Source of the DNA: Pseudorhodoferax sp965279475
Lineage (GTDB): Bacteria; Pseudomonadota; Gammaproteobacteria; Burkholderiales; Burkholderiaceae_C
Length of the DNA stretch: 64,000 nucleotides
Reading direction: 5' to 3'
Assembly: GCA_965279475.1 (NCBI GenBank)
Contig: CBDIIA010000002.1
Coordinates: 1,674,001 to 1,738,000, forward strand
Of this stretch, positions 17,461-26,771 are shown one piece after another. Every line of letters begins with the position of its first letter. Positions within the stretch are counted from its first letter, which is position 1. The notes beneath the pieces were generated by a model that was not told the origin of the DNA, made no database searches, and was given only the letters and a program-made list of their open reading frames with translations. Both the position numbers and the translations under genes were made by a program.

Positions 17461-18008
17461 GGTGCTTTCTGCGGACGCCGCCCCAGGCGCAGCACTTGCG
17501 GGTTGATGCGCACCGTGCTGCGGGCGACCGAGTCGAGGTTGATCTCGAAGGTCACGCGCGCATTCGCGTCGATGTCCAGGCAGATCATGCCGCCGACGGC
17601 GCACACCGGCGAGCGCTCGCAGACGGTCAGCACGGGCTGGCCGAGGATGTTGGCGAAGATGCGGCGCCAGGCGGCCTCGTCGAGCGTGCCGACATACAGC
17701 GCGTCGCACTGCGCGGCCACACCGGTTTCCGGTCCGATCCGGCGCACCGTGACCGGGCGCGCGCCCGCGGTGTCCAGGCCCTGGCGCACCAGCCGGTCGG
17801 CGTGCGCGCTTTCGCCCGCCACGCACAGGCGCAGCGGGTTGGGATCGGTCGGCCAGCGCGTGTAGCCGAAGATGCCGATCAGCGTCTCGTTCACGTCGAG
17901 CCGGCTCGGCGCCTGCGGCGCGGCGTCGACGCCCTGCGCACGTCCCTGCAGCATGAAGCCGGCGAGGGCGAGCAGCACGAGGAAAGTGCGAAGTGTCATT
18001 GCAAGCAT
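17457..18008 (-). CDS. yfiR: YfiR-family periplasmic regulator
   Basis: This exported protein of 183 residues starts at an ATG at 18008; a second in-frame ATG at 17999 may be the true start. A signal peptide (FLVLLALAGFMLQGRAQG) is followed by the YfiR/HmsC domain: NETLIGIFGYTRWP at its start, PLRLCVAGES in the middle, and VCAVGGMICLD and RINPQVLRLG at the end. Cysteines at the conserved positions suggest disulfides. In the P. aeruginosa system YfiR represses the diguanylate cyclase YfiN from the periplasm. The stop overlaps the yfiN-like start by four bases. In the 187 bases upstream an A/T-rich patch with TATACA on the minus strand may hold the promoter. Confidence 0.8.
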
Positions 18009-18195
18009 GCCCGAAGAGGGGCGCGCGTGATCGGGCGGCGCGCGCCGGTCGTGGTTCAGTTTGTATATTTTTGTAGCATGCTAACAGCCCGCCAGCGACG
18101 CAGGCCGGGGTTTTGCGGCGGCGGTGTTGCCGATCCGCCGCATCGGGCAGGCGACGCAGCCAGCGCGGTTGCGCTGTGTCCCGTGCGAGCCCGGC

Positions 18196-18855
18196 TCAGC
18201 TCTTGTACTTGATCGTGCAGCCGTAGGGCTGTGAGGTCGCCGTGCTGATCGCCTTGCCGGCCAGCGCTTCGTTGAGGCTCTGGCGCACGTAGTTCGTGGC
18301 CGTCTTGATGTCGTCGATGCGCGCCGAGGGGATGCTGTCGATGCCGCCCGCGTAGACCAGCGTGCCCTGCGGGCTCACGATGTACATGTGGGGTGTCGTG
18401 CGCGCGCCGTAGGCCTTGCCGATGCCGCCTTCCTCGTCCATCAGCGTGGCGGTCGGGGTGGCCGACTTCTCCTTCATCCAGGCGGCCAGCTGGGTCGGGG
18501 GCAGGTAGTCGGAGGCGGCTTTCTCGGTCGAATTGACCGCCAGCCAGACCACGTCCTTGGCGGTGAACTCCTTCTGCAGGCCTGGCAGGTTGGCGCTGTT
18601 GTAGTGCTTGCGCACGAACGGGCAGCCCGGGTTGACCCACTCCAGCACCACGGTCTTGCCCTTGAAGTCACTGAGCTTGTGCGACTTGCCGGCCGTGTCC
18701 ACGGCGGTGAAGTTGGGCGCGGGCTGGCCGATGGCCGCGGCGGCGTGGGCCTGGCCGGCTGCCAGTGTGCCCAGCAGGCACGACGCGGCGATGGCCGCCG
18801 CCGTGAACCGGCGCCGGGGCATCGACGGGATGGAAGCGATGGAAGCGTGTGGCAT
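18196..18855 (-). CDS. secreted redoxin-domain thioredoxin-fold protein
   Basis: This 219-residue periplasmic protein of the AhpC/TSA-redoxin type has a signal with twin-arginine-like residues (PRRRFTAAAIAAS) that ends near HAAAA. The fold begins IGQPAPNFTAVDTAGKSHKL and KTVVLEWVNPGCPFVRKHYN, with one cysteine in the peroxiredoxin position (GCPF). ARTTPHMYIVSPQG is the cis-proline region. It resembles proteins annotated as thioredoxin family or redoxin found near DsbD/ScsB, and the next gene downstream in the same direction encodes just such a reductase. It may be a partner that accepts electrons from it, which is inferred from the position and the single active cysteine. Confidence 0.82.
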   Translation of the reverse strand: MPHASIASIPSMPRRRFTAAAIAASCLLGTLAAGQAHAAAAIGQPAPNFTAVDTAGKSHKLSDFKGKTVVLEWVNPGCPFVRKHYNSANLPGLQKEFTAKDVVWLAVNSTEKAASDYLPPTQLAAWMKEKSATPTATLMDEEGGIGKAYGARTTPHMYIVSPQGTLVYAGGIDSIPSARIDDIKTATNYVRQSLNEALAGKAISTATSQPYGCTIKYKS

Positions 18856-18955
18856 GTCGACTCCTTGTCTGCTTGAACACTTGCAAGAAAGGGCGCGGCG
18901 CGCCCGGCTCCAACCGATGCCGGCCGGGCACGGGCCCGGCGCGGCACACCCTGCG

Positions 18956-21136
18956 CTACAGGCGGGCGATCGCCGAGCGCAACTCGTCCACGCCCAGCAC
19001 CTCGGACAACACCACCGGCGCGGTGCCGGGCTTGTAGATCACGTACAGGGGCACGCCGCTGCGGCCCAGCTGGTTCAGCGCGGCGGTGATCGCCGGGTCG
19101 CGCCGGGTCCAGTCGGCCTGCAGCAGCTGGACCTTCTTGCCCTCCAGATCGGCCAGCACCTGGGCATTGGAGAGCGTGGTCTTCTTGTTGTATTGGCAGG
19201 TCACGCACCAGGCGGCCGTGAAATTGACCATCACCGGCTGCCCGCCGGCCACCAGTTGTTCGACCCGGCCCGGCTCCCAGGCTTGCCAGCGGTCACCGGC
19301 GCGCGCCACCGTCGACGCCTGGGCCGGCTGCACGATGCTCGGCCCGAACGTGCCCAGCACCGCCGCCGCGACGACGGTCGAGATCGTGCCCAGCACCAGG
19401 CGCGAGCGCCCGCGCAAGGTCAGCGCCCATGCCACCGCACTCAGCGCCACCAGCAATACCAGCAGCGAGGCCGCGCCGTCGATGCCGCTCTGCTGCCCCA
19501 GCACCCAGACCAGCCAGGCGACCGTGGCGAACATCGGAAACGCCATGCAGCGGCGGAAGGTCTCCATCCAGGGGCCGGGCTTCGGCAGCAGGCGGACCAG
19601 CGAAGGCAGCATGCTGGCCAGCAGGAAGGGCAAGGCCATGCCGACGCCGAGCGCACCGAAGATCAGCAGCGCCTGCACCCCCGGCAGCGCGATCGCGAAG
19701 CCCATCGAGGCGCCCATGAACGGCGCCGTACAGGGCGAGGCGATCGCCACGGCCAGCACACCCGACAGGAAGGCATTGGCGGCCGGGTGCTTGGCTTCCA
19801 TGCTCGCCACGCTGCACGGGACGAATTGCCCGAACTGGAACAGCCCGGTCAGGCTCAGCCCCATCAGCGTGAACAGCACGGCCAGCGCCGCCACGACGCC
19901 GGGCGACTGCAGCTGGAAGCCCCAGCCCAGCTGTTCGCCGGCGGCACGCAGGGCCAGCATCGCGCCGCCCAGCGCCAGGAACGACAGGATCACGCCGACG
20001 GTGTAGGCCATGCCGTCCCTGCGCAACGCGGACGCGGCTTCGGACGGCGTGCCGCAACGGGCTTCGGCGTGGCGTGCAAAGCCGATGATCTTGATCGCCA
20101 TCACCGGGAACACGCAGGGCATCAGGTTCAGGATCAGGCCGCCGAGCAGGGCGCCCAGCATCGCGGCGATCCAGGTCAGGTCGGCACCGGCGCCGGCCGG
20201 CGCCATCGTGGCTTGTGCGGCATTGGCCTTGAGTGCCGCGTCGAGCGCCGGCGACACGTTGGCGGCGGCCGCGACCTGCGGCCACGCGCCGGTCACCCGG
20301 GCCTCGGTGCGGTAGGCGCCGGGCTCGGCCCCGGACTGCGGGCCGACCAGCACCACCGGCATCACCTGCGGGCTGTTGCTGCGTTGCGTGGCCAGCGGCA
20401 CCTGGGCGGTCCACACGCCGCCGGTCCAGGTTTGCGTCCACGCGCCCGCCGTCTCGATGACCTCGGGCGTCTCGGGGAAGAACTGCAGCTCCTTGCCCTG
20501 CCACCGCGCCGGCAGGCCGGCGACCGTGACCTGGATGGTCTTGCCCTGGATGTCCACCGTGCCGTCGCCCTGCAGCGCCTTGGGATGGGCGGCCAGCGCG
20601 GCATCGAACACCGCGCCGTTCAGGCCGGTCGAGCCTTTCACCGGGATGCTGACCGTGAACTCGCCTTCTTCGGGAATGCATTCCTTGCGGCAGACCAGCC
20701 ACGCGGCCTTGAGCTTCACGTCGAACTGGCCCGACAGCACCGACGGCTTGAAGTCGGGCCCGATGGTCAGTGGCACCGGCAGCAGCACCGTGTCTTCGTA
20801 GCCGTAGTTCGCCAGCGTGCCGATCGGGATCTTCTTCGGTGCCGGCCAGGCGATCTCGCCGGCCTGCACGCCGGCAGGCAGCGTCCAGTCGAGCACGGTC
20901 GGCAGCCCGGAATCGCCGGAATTCTTCCAGTAGGTATGCCAGCCCGGCTGGTGCGCGATCTGCAGGCCGACCCATACCGGCTTGCCCGGCTCCACGCCCT
21001 CGGGCGCCTGGGCCATCAACTCGGCGCGCACCTGCGGCGTGGTGACCACCGTCTTGCCGGCGCCCTGGGCCCAGCCGTTGGCCGCCAACAGGCTGCCGGC
21101 GGCAAGAGCGAGGGTGGTGGCAAGGCGAAGCAGCAT
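18956..21136 (-). CDS. thiol:disulfide interchange protein, DsbD/ScsB family
   Basis: This 726-residue three-part membrane reductase carries electrons from cytoplasmic thioredoxin to the periplasm. After a signal peptide, a periplasmic domain of about 280 residues contains the cysteines in LVCRKECIPEEGEF. The central part has eight or so membrane helices with the paired redox cysteines in NLMPCVFPVMAIK and ASPCTAPFMGAS. The C-terminal thioredoxin domain has the motif TAAWCVTCQYNKK. The long N-terminal domain suits ScsB more than classical DsbD. Start is the ATG at 21136; the open frame extends further but without a sensible start. It lies 100 bases upstream of a redoxin gene. Confidence 0.9.
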   Translation of the reverse strand: MLLRLATTLALAAGSLLAANGWAQGAGKTVVTTPQVRAELMAQAPEGVEPGKPVWVGLQIAHQPGWHTYWKNSGDSGLPTVLDWTLPAGVQAGEIAWPAPKKIPIGTLANYGYEDTVLLPVPLTIGPDFKPSVLSGQFDVKLKAAWLVCRKECIPEEGEFTVSIPVKGSTGLNGAVFDAALAAHPKALQGDGTVDIQGKTIQVTVAGLPARWQGKELQFFPETPEVIETAGAWTQTWTGGVWTAQVPLATQRSNSPQVMPVVLVGPQSGAEPGAYRTEARVTGAWPQVAAAANVSPALDAALKANAAQATMAPAGAGADLTWIAAMLGALLGGLILNLMPCVFPVMAIKIIGFARHAEARCGTPSEAASALRRDGMAYTVGVILSFLALGGAMLALRAAGEQLGWGFQLQSPGVVAALAVLFTLMGLSLTGLFQFGQFVPCSVASMEAKHPAANAFLSGVLAVAIASPCTAPFMGASMGFAIALPGVQALLIFGALGVGMALPFLLASMLPSLVRLLPKPGPWMETFRRCMAFPMFATVAWLVWVLGQQSGIDGAASLLVLLVALSAVAWALTLRGRSRLVLGTISTVVAAAVLGTFGPSIVQPAQASTVARAGDRWQAWEPGRVEQLVAGGQPVMVNFTAAWCVTCQYNKKTTLSNAQVLADLEGKKVQLLQADWTRRDPAITAALNQLGRSGVPLYVIYKPGTAPVVLSEVLGVDELRSAIARL

Positions 21137-21194
21137 GGTGGGCGGTCGGTCGGAGGTGGGAGCGGCGTGTGCTACTTTAGTTCCTTCGCCGCCG

Positions 21195-21938
21195 TCACGC
21201 TGCAAAGCCCAGGACGACCCTGCGGGTGGTGGCGCTCTTCTTCTCGATCTTGGTGACGACCACCGCGCCGATCTCGGCCGTGTTGGCGACGTGCGTACCG
21301 CCGCAGGGCTGCAGGTCGACCAGCGTGTCGGCACCGATGCGGATCGTGCGCACCTGCCCGCTGCCGCGCGGCGGCTGGACCGACATGCTCTTGATCAGGG
21401 CTGGATTGGCATCCAGTTCGGCGTCGCTGATGTTGCCGACCTGCACCGGGTGGCCGGCGGCCACCAGGCGGGCGATGCCATCGGTCAGCAGGTCCTTGTC
21501 GAGCGCATCGGTCATGTTGAAGTCGAGCCGCGCATGGTCGGGCGTGATCGAGCAGCCGTTGACCAGTTGCGGCACCAGATGGCAGAGCAGGTGCGTGGTG
21601 GTGTGAAAGCGCATCAGCCGGTGCCGGCGCTGCCAGTCCACCCGTGCCGTGACCGCCGAGCCGGGGCTCAACGCGGCCAGCAGCGCTTCCTGGCCAGGCG
21701 CTGGCACGTGCCAGATGTCGGGGGTGGGCTGGCCGTCCGCGTCCTTGGCCTTGCGCGTGTCCGCAATGGCCAGGCTGCGGCCGTCCGCCAGTTCGAGGTT
21801 GCCGGCGTCGCCCGCCTGGCCACCGCCCAGCGGGTAGAACACCGTGCGGTCGAGCACGATGCCCTGGGGCGTCACGGCGACGATGGTGGCGGTGCAGTGC
21901 TGCAGGTAGGCATCCTGCCGGAAGAGGTCTTGGGTCAT
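21195..21938 (-). CDS. alanyl-tRNA editing protein (AlaX-type)
   Basis: This 247-residue free-standing editing protein, related to the second half of alanyl-tRNA synthetase, hydrolyses mischarged Ser-tRNA(Ala) or Gly-tRNA(Ala). The zinc site is visible as HTTTHLL, with two histidines at about residues 112 and 116, and QPCGGTHV at about 210, with Cys and His. The N-terminal beta-barrel part contains VFYPLGGGQAGDAG, the signature of the AlaRS core-adjacent domain. A length near 240 residues indicates the AlaX-M/AlaX-L class. It stands alone between the thiol reductase gene and the divergent TctC gene. Confidence 0.9.
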   Translation of the reverse strand: MTQDLFRQDAYLQHCTATIVAVTPQGIVLDRTVFYPLGGGQAGDAGNLELADGRSLAIADTRKAKDADGQPTPDIWHVPAPGQEALLAALSPGSAVTARVDWQRRHRLMRFHTTTHLLCHLVPQLVNGCSITPDHARLDFNMTDALDKDLLTDGIARLVAAGHPVQVGNISDAELDANPALIKSMSVQPPRGSGQVRTIRIGADTLVDLQPCGGTHVANTAEIGAVVVTKIEKKSATTRRVVLGFAA

Positions 21939-22049
21939 GGGGCCGGTGCGTTCTGGCGAGCCAAAGCGCCGATTGTGGCGGGATCGGCCGCCACGCGTGC
22001 GCTGCTATCCTTCGCGCGTCTGCCACAACACCACACCGAGGGGAACACC

Positions 22050-23069
22050 ATGACCGCCACTCCAGCCGGGGCCGCACACCCGACGCCGCTCGCGCGCCGC
22101 CTTGCCGCCCTGCTTGCCTTTGCCATCGCCGGCCTGGGTGCCGCCGCGGCACAGGCCCAGGCGCCCGCCTATCCGAGCAAGCCGATCCGCCTGGTCGTGC
22201 CGTTCGCGGCTGGCGGCTCCACCGACATCCTGGCCCGCATCGTCGGCCAGAAGCTGTCCGAGAGCCTGAACAGCAGCGTCGTCATCGACAACCGTCCCGG
22301 CGCCAACGGCACGCTGGGCTGCGATCTGGTGGCCAAGGCGCCCGCGGACGGCTACACCATCGTGATGGCCGACATCGGCTGCTTCGCGATGGCGCCGGGC
22401 CTGTACCCCAAGCTGCCCTACGAGCCCCTGCGCGACTTCGCGCCGATCACGCTGGTGGCGCGCAGCCCGCTGGTGCTGACCGTGGGCGCGACGAGCCCGG
22501 CGCAGTCGGTCGCCGATCTGGTGGCGCTGGCGCGCAGCAAGCCCGGCAAGCTCAACTACCCGTCGTCGGGCAACGGCGGCCCGAACCACCTGGCGGGCGA
22601 GTTGTTCAAGACGCAGGCCAACCTCAACATCGTGCACGTGCCGTACAAGGGCAGTGCGCCGTCGGTCGTGTCGCTGGTGGCGGGCGAGACGGATTTCGGC
22701 TTCCTGACCTCGGTGACCATCAACGCCCAGTTGAGCGCCGGCAAGCTGCGCGCGCTGGCCGTGGCCAGCGACCAGCGCATGCCGTCGATGCCCAGCGTGC
22801 CGACGATGGCCGAAGCCGGCGTGCCGGGCTTCGCGGCCGAATCGTGGTTCATGGCGGCGGTGCCGGCCGGCACGCCCAAGCCCATCGTCGACAAGCTCAA
22901 CGCCGAGATCGCCAAGATCCTGCCGAACGCCGAGACCAAGGAAAAGCTGAACGCGATGGGCGCCGTCGGGGTCGGCAACTCGCCCGAGGCCGCCACCGCC
23001 TTCCTGAAAGCCGAGATCGACAAGTGGACCCGGGTCATCAAGACCGCCGACATCAAGCTCGACCAATGA
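22050..23069 (+). CDS. tripartite tricarboxylate transporter substrate-binding protein (TctC family), first of a pair
   Basis: This 339-residue periplasmic solute receptor of the TctC/BugT family has a signal peptide of about 37 residues ending in AQAQA. The mature protein opens YPSKPIRLVVPFAAGGSTDI, the hallmark of the family. VIDNRPGANGTLGCDLVAKA and SSGNGGPNHLAGELF are the substrate-site loops. It lacks TctA and TctB membrane partners in the window, as most such receptors in this group do. The stop overlaps the start of the next TctC gene by four bases (ATGA), so the two are probably co-translated. The ligand is unknown; carboxylates are typical. Confidence 0.92.
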   Translation: MTATPAGAAHPTPLARRLAALLAFAIAGLGAAAAQAQAPAYPSKPIRLVVPFAAGGSTDILARIVGQKLSESLNSSVVIDNRPGANGTLGCDLVAKAPADGYTIVMADIGCFAMAPGLYPKLPYEPLRDFAPITLVARSPLVLTVGATSPAQSVADLVALARSKPGKLNYPSSGNGGPNHLAGELFKTQANLNIVHVPYKGSAPSVVSLVAGETDFGFLTSVTINAQLSAGKLRALAVASDQRMPSMPSVPTMAEAGVPGFAAESWFMAAVPAGTPKPIVDKLNAEIAKILPNAETKEKLNAMGAVGVGNSPEAATAFLKAEIDKWTRVIKTADIKLDQ

Positions 23070-24133
23070 CGACCACCCCCGTTTCTTGCGCACTGCGTGT
23101 CGCCGAATCCCCCCTCGAGGGGGCAACACCAGTGGCCCGGCAAAGCCGGTTCCGCGGTGTTCCCGCGTTGTGGGTGCGACGGTTGCTGGTGGCGGCGCCC
23201 GTGCTGCTGCTGGCCGTCTCTGCCGCCGCGCAGACCTACCCGGCCAAGACGATCAAGCTGCTGGTCGGTTTTCCGCCTGGCGGCGGCATCGACTTCGCGG
23301 CGCGCACGGTACAGGTGCCGCTGCAGGCCGCGCTCGGCCAGCAGATCATCATCGAGTACAAGCCCGGCGTGGGCGGCATCCTGGCCGCCACCGAGCTGAC
23401 CCGCGCCGCGCCTGACGGCTACACGCTGCTGCTGGCCAACACCGGGCCGTTCGCGATCGCGCCGTATCTGCAGCAGAAGATGCCGTACGACCCGATGAAG
23501 AGCTTCACGTACATCGGGCAGATCAGCCAGGGCAGCTACATCGCCGTGACCCGGCCCGAGCACCCGGCGAAGAACCTGAAGGAGTTCGTCGACTGGGCGC
23601 GCGCCAACGCCGGCAAGGTCAATTTCGCCTCGGCCGGCAAGGGTTCGTCGACGCACCTGAACGGCGAGCTGCTGAACCAGGTGACGGGCCTCGACATCAC
23701 GCACGTGCCGTACAAGGGCAGCGCGCCGGCGGTGCAGGACCTGATCGGCGGCCAGACGCAGCTGCTGATCGACGCCGGCACCGTGCTGCTGCCGCAGATC
23801 AAGGGCGGCAAGCTGAAGGCGCTGACCGTGACCGGCGCGAAGCGCGATCCCCAGCTGCCCGATGTGAGCACCGTGGCCGAGCAGGGGCTGGCAGGGGTGC
23901 AGTCGATCGGCTTTCAGGGCCTGGTCGGCCCGGCCGGCATGCCACGCGACATCGTCGAGCGGCTGTCGCGCGAACTGGCCAAGGTGTTGGCGATGCCCGA
24001 CGTGCAGGCCAAGTTCGCCGCCGCCGGCGCCGAGGTCCATGCGCAGGGCCCCGAGGCGTTCACCGCCTTCGTGCGGGCCGACAACGAGAAGTGGTCGAAG
24101 CTGATCCGCGAGCGCAAGATCCAGCCGGACTGA
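23066..24133 (+). CDS. tripartite tricarboxylate transporter substrate-binding protein (TctC family), second of a pair
   Basis: This TctC-family periplasmic receptor has a mature part that begins QTYPAKTIKLLVGFPPGGGI and continues with IEYKPGVGGILAATELTRA and SAGKGSSTHLNGELL. The start is unclear. The ATG at 23066 (355 residues) overlaps the upstream stop, but the next 36 codons run through a palindromic intergenic repeat and give a polar lead before the signal peptide. A GTG at 23174 would give RRLLVAAPVLLLAVSAAAQ directly, a normal signal peptide, but without an obvious ribosome-binding site. The gene is convergent with the iron-containing alcohol dehydrogenase gene. Confidence 0.9.
   Translation: MTTTPVSCALRVAESPLEGATPVARQSRFRGVPALWVRRLLVAAPVLLLAVSAAAQTYPAKTIKLLVGFPPGGGIDFAARTVQVPLQAALGQQIIIEYKPGVGGILAATELTRAAPDGYTLLLANTGPFAIAPYLQQKMPYDPMKSFTYIGQISQGSYIAVTRPEHPAKNLKEFVDWARANAGKVNFASAGKGSSTHLNGELLNQVTGLDITHVPYKGSAPAVQDLIGGQTQLLIDAGTVLLPQIKGGKLKALTVTGAKRDPQLPDVSTVAEQGLAGVQSIGFQGLVGPAGMPRDIVERLSRELAKVLAMPDVQAKFAAAGAEVHAQGPEAFTAFVRADNEKWSKLIRERKIQPD
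23086..23163 (-). repeat. GC-rich palindromic repeat, copy B
   Basis: This is the same family as the repeats at 10094 and 26880, in inverted orientation. The reverse complement reads CGCGGAACCGGCTTTGCCGG, then the palindromic centre CCCCCTCGAGGGGG and ACACGCAGTG. It lies between two TctC genes, and its frame is open, so it can be read as the first codons of the second one. Confidence 0.68.
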
Positions 24134-24139
24134 GCTAGC

Positions 24140-25255
24140 TCAATACGCCTGCTGCAGGATGTGCAGGTAGTCGGCCTGCAACAGCGGGCGCGGGTTGGTC
24201 TTGTGCGCGTTGTCGTCGAGTGCCTGCGCGGCGATGGCGGCGAGATCCGACGACGCGACGCCGATGTCGCGCAGGCGCGCCGGCAGGCCGATCGCCTGGT
24301 TCAGGCGCGCCACGCCGGCGCCGACATCGCTGTCGGCGGGCCAGCCGGCCTGCCGCGCCATCGTGGCCCATTTGGATCCCAGGGCTTCGCGGTTGGCGGC
24401 CAGCACGGGCGGCAGCAGGATCGCATTGAGCGTGCCGTGGTGAAAGCCCAGTGCGCCCAGCGGGTGCGACAGCGCGTGCACGGCGCCCATGCCTTTCTGG
24501 AAGGCGATTGCGCCCTCCAGCGATCCCATCATCATGTTCCAGCGTGCCTCGGCGTCCGAGCCCTGGGCCACGGCGCGTTCGAGGTGCGTGAAGATGCGCT
24601 GCATGCCGTCCAGCGCGATCGCGTCGGCCGGCGGGTTGACGGTGGGCGCGCAGTAGGTCTCGATGCAATGGGCCAGCGCGTCCATGCCCGTCGCGGCGGT
24701 GATGCGCGGCGGCAGGCCATGCGTGAGTTCGGGGTCGCAGATGGCGGCCGTCACCAGGTCGGGGCAGCGCACGCCGGCCTTGATGCCGTTGTCGAACACG
24801 ATCACGGCCGAACGGCCTACTTCGCTGCCGGTGCCGGCGGTGGTCGGCAGCAGCAGCAGCGGCGGGGCGCGGTCGATCGGCGCCGGATTCTGGTGCCGGT
24901 TGCAGTAGTTCCACAGCGGCGGCGCGTGGGCCGCCAGGATGGCGATCGCCTTCGACAGGTCGAGTGCGGCGCCGCCGCCCACCCCGACCACGCCATCGCA
25001 GCCCGAGGCGCGGTAGAGGTCGGCACCAGCCAGGGCCGCTGCCTCCGTCGGGTTGACCGGCGTGTCGTCGAAGATGGGGAAATCCGCACCGCCCTCCACG
25101 TGCTCGATCGCCTGGCCGAACACGCCGGCGGCGATGACGCCCTTGTCCGTCACGAACAGCGGCCTGCGGATGCCCGAGCCCGCCAGTAGCTGCGGGAGCT
25201 GGCGGCGCTCGCCGTTGCCGAAATGCACGGTGGTCAGGAACTGCAGCACGCTCAT
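24140..25255 (-). CDS. iron-containing alcohol dehydrogenase (maleylacetate reductase-like)
   Basis: This 371-residue group III metal-dependent alcohol dehydrogenase contains the NAD(P)-binding GVGGGAALDLSKAIA, the block LLLPTTAGTGSEVGRSAVI, and the metal-binding region GMDALAHCIETYCAP followed by AVHALSHPLGALG and HHGTLNAILLPPVL, with the histidines in the expected spacing. Such enzymes oxidise or reduce short alcohols and aldehydes, or reduce maleylacetate in aromatic degradation. The neighbouring aldehyde dehydrogenase gene is on the same strand, 58 bases upstream. The pair may convert an alcohol to an acid. This is inferred from adjacency, and the substrate is unknown. Confidence 0.88.
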   Translation of the reverse strand: MSVLQFLTTVHFGNGERRQLPQLLAGSGIRRPLFVTDKGVIAAGVFGQAIEHVEGGADFPIFDDTPVNPTEAAALAGADLYRASGCDGVVGVGGGAALDLSKAIAILAAHAPPLWNYCNRHQNPAPIDRAPPLLLLPTTAGTGSEVGRSAVIVFDNGIKAGVRCPDLVTAAICDPELTHGLPPRITAATGMDALAHCIETYCAPTVNPPADAIALDGMQRIFTHLERAVAQGSDAEARWNMMMGSLEGAIAFQKGMGAVHALSHPLGALGFHHGTLNAILLPPVLAANREALGSKWATMARQAGWPADSDVGAGVARLNQAIGLPARLRDIGVASSDLAAIAAQALDDNAHKTNPRPLLQADYLHILQQAY

Positions 25256-25283
25256 GGGGTACCTTCGGCTGCGCCTGCGGTGC

Positions 25284-25316
25284 GAGCTTGCTTGGGGCGG
25301 CCCGGCGCGGCGCTCA
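25284..25316 (-). repeat. partial palindromic-repeat arm, copy E
   Basis: CTTGCTTGGGGCGGCCC followed by GGCGCGGCGC matches the reverse complement of the left arm of the repeat copy inside the aceE-type gene (GGGCCGCCCCGAGCAAGG). The palindromic centre is missing. The arm runs into the stop codon of the aldehyde dehydrogenase gene, as if a copy had been cut short at the gene end. Confidence 0.5.
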
Positions 25317-26771
25317 TCTACCGACCTCCAGGTCGGCGCCGGTGGCGCGCGTGGTGACCGACTTGGTGACCAGGTAGGCGTCCAGGCCCTCGACGCCGCC
25401 TTCCGATCCGTAGCCGCTTTCCTTCATGCCGCCGAACGGCGAGGCCGGCGTGGACACGGTGAAGCGGTTGATGCAGACCATGCCCGCGTCCAGTTGCTCG
25501 CTCATGGCCGTGGCCCGCGTGAGGGAGCGGGTCATTGCATAGGCGGCCAGCCCGTACGGCAGCCGGTTGGCGCGCCGCACGGCATCGGCCAGGTCGGTGA
25601 AGGGGGCGATCGGCACCAGCGGGCCGAAGGGCTCCTCGTTCATGATCGCCGCGCTGTCGGGCACGTCGGCGAACACGGTGGGCGGGTAGTACCAGCCCCT
25701 GCCCGTGGCGGGCTCGCCGCCGCACAGCAGGCGGGCGCCCGCGGCCACCGTGTCGGCGGTCAGCGCCTGCATCGCGGCCACGCGGCGTGGGTTGGCCAGT
25801 GGCCCCATCTGGATGCCGGGCGCCAGGCCGTCCCCGACCTTCAGGGCGCGTGCCGCCTGGGTGAACGCCTGCACGAAGGCCTCGTAGACGCCTTGCTGGA
25901 CGTAGAACCGCGTCGGACTGGTGCAGACCTGGCCCGCGTTGCGGAACTTGGACACGGCGGCCTGCTGCGCTGCGGCCACCGGGTCGACGTCGTCGAACAC
26001 CACCACCGGCGCATGGCCGCCCAATTCCATCGTTGCGCGCTTGACGCCCTGGGCCGCCAGGCCGAGCAGGTGCTTGCCGACCGGCGTCGATCCGGTGAAC
26101 GAGATCTTGCGGATCACGTCCGACGCGATCAGGTGCGACGACACCAGACGCGCGTCCCCATAGACCAGGTTGAGCACATCGGGCGGCAGGCCGGCGTCGA
26201 TGAAACACTCGACGATGGCCTGCGCGGTAAGCGGCGTCTCCTCCGATGGTTTCAGGATCAACGAGCAGCCGGCGGCCAGTGCGCCCGCGATCTTGCGCGT
26301 GGGCGTGAGCGCCGGAAAGTTCCAGGGGCAGAACGCCGCCACCGGCCCGACCGGTTCGCGCCGCACCACCTGCGTGACACCGGCATTGCGCGGCACCAGC
26401 AGTCGACCGTAGGCGCGCGTGGCTTCCTCGGCCATCCATTCGACGTTGTCGGCCGAGGTCGCGACCTCGCCCCGGGCTTCCGCCAGGGGCTTGCCCTGCT
26501 CGAGCGTCATGAGCCGTGCGATCGCGTCGCTGCGTTCGCGCAGCAGCGCGACCGCACGCCGCATCGTGGCCGCACGTTCGTAGGCGCTCACATGGCGCCA
26601 GGTCTCGAAGCCGCGCGCCGCGGAGGCCAGGGCCGCGTCCAGCCCCGCGGTGTCGATCAGGTCGACCTGCCCGATGGTGTCTTCCGTGGCCGGGTTCAGG
26701 ATCGGCAGGGGTGTGGTGCCGGGGCTGGCGTACCAGTCGCCGGCGACGTGGGAGCGTGCGTGGTGTTGCAT
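25314..26771 (-). CDS. NAD(P)-dependent aldehyde dehydrogenase (succinate-semialdehyde dehydrogenase-like)
   Basis: This 485-residue member of the aldehyde dehydrogenase superfamily has the cofactor-binding FCPWNFPALTPTRKIAGALA and KPSEETPL, the glycine motif FTGSTPVGKHL, the general base Glu in MELGGHAPVVV and the catalytic Cys in GQVCTSPTRFYV. EEPFGPLVPI and INRFTVSTPASPFGGMKESG complete the signature. It is most similar in layout to succinate-semialdehyde and related dehydrogenases. It precedes the iron alcohol dehydrogenase gene in the same direction. The substrate is not determined. The start is the ATG at 26771 (MQHHARSHVAGDWY). Confidence 0.9.
   Translation of the reverse strand: MQHHARSHVAGDWYASPGTTPLPILNPATEDTIGQVDLIDTAGLDAALASAARGFETWRHVSAYERAATMRRAVALLRERSDAIARLMTLEQGKPLAEARGEVATSADNVEWMAEEATRAYGRLLVPRNAGVTQVVRREPVGPVAAFCPWNFPALTPTRKIAGALAAGCSLILKPSEETPLTAQAIVECFIDAGLPPDVLNLVYGDARLVSSHLIASDVIRKISFTGSTPVGKHLLGLAAQGVKRATMELGGHAPVVVFDDVDPVAAAQQAAVSKFRNAGQVCTSPTRFYVQQGVYEAFVQAFTQAARALKVGDGLAPGIQMGPLANPRRVAAMQALTADTVAAGARLLCGGEPATGRGWYYPPTVFADVPDSAAIMNEEPFGPLVPIAPFTDLADAVRRANRLPYGLAAYAMTRSLTRATAMSEQLDAGMVCINRFTVSTPASPFGGMKESGYGSEGGVEGLDAYLVTKSVTTRATGADLEVGR

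Noticed and set aside
18608..21256. An open frame of 882 codons on the plus strand, antisense to the DsbD/ScsB and redoxin genes
   Set aside because: The product is arginine-, glutamine- and histidine-rich, as in antisense frames of high-GC genes, with no domain. The opposite strand has clear families.
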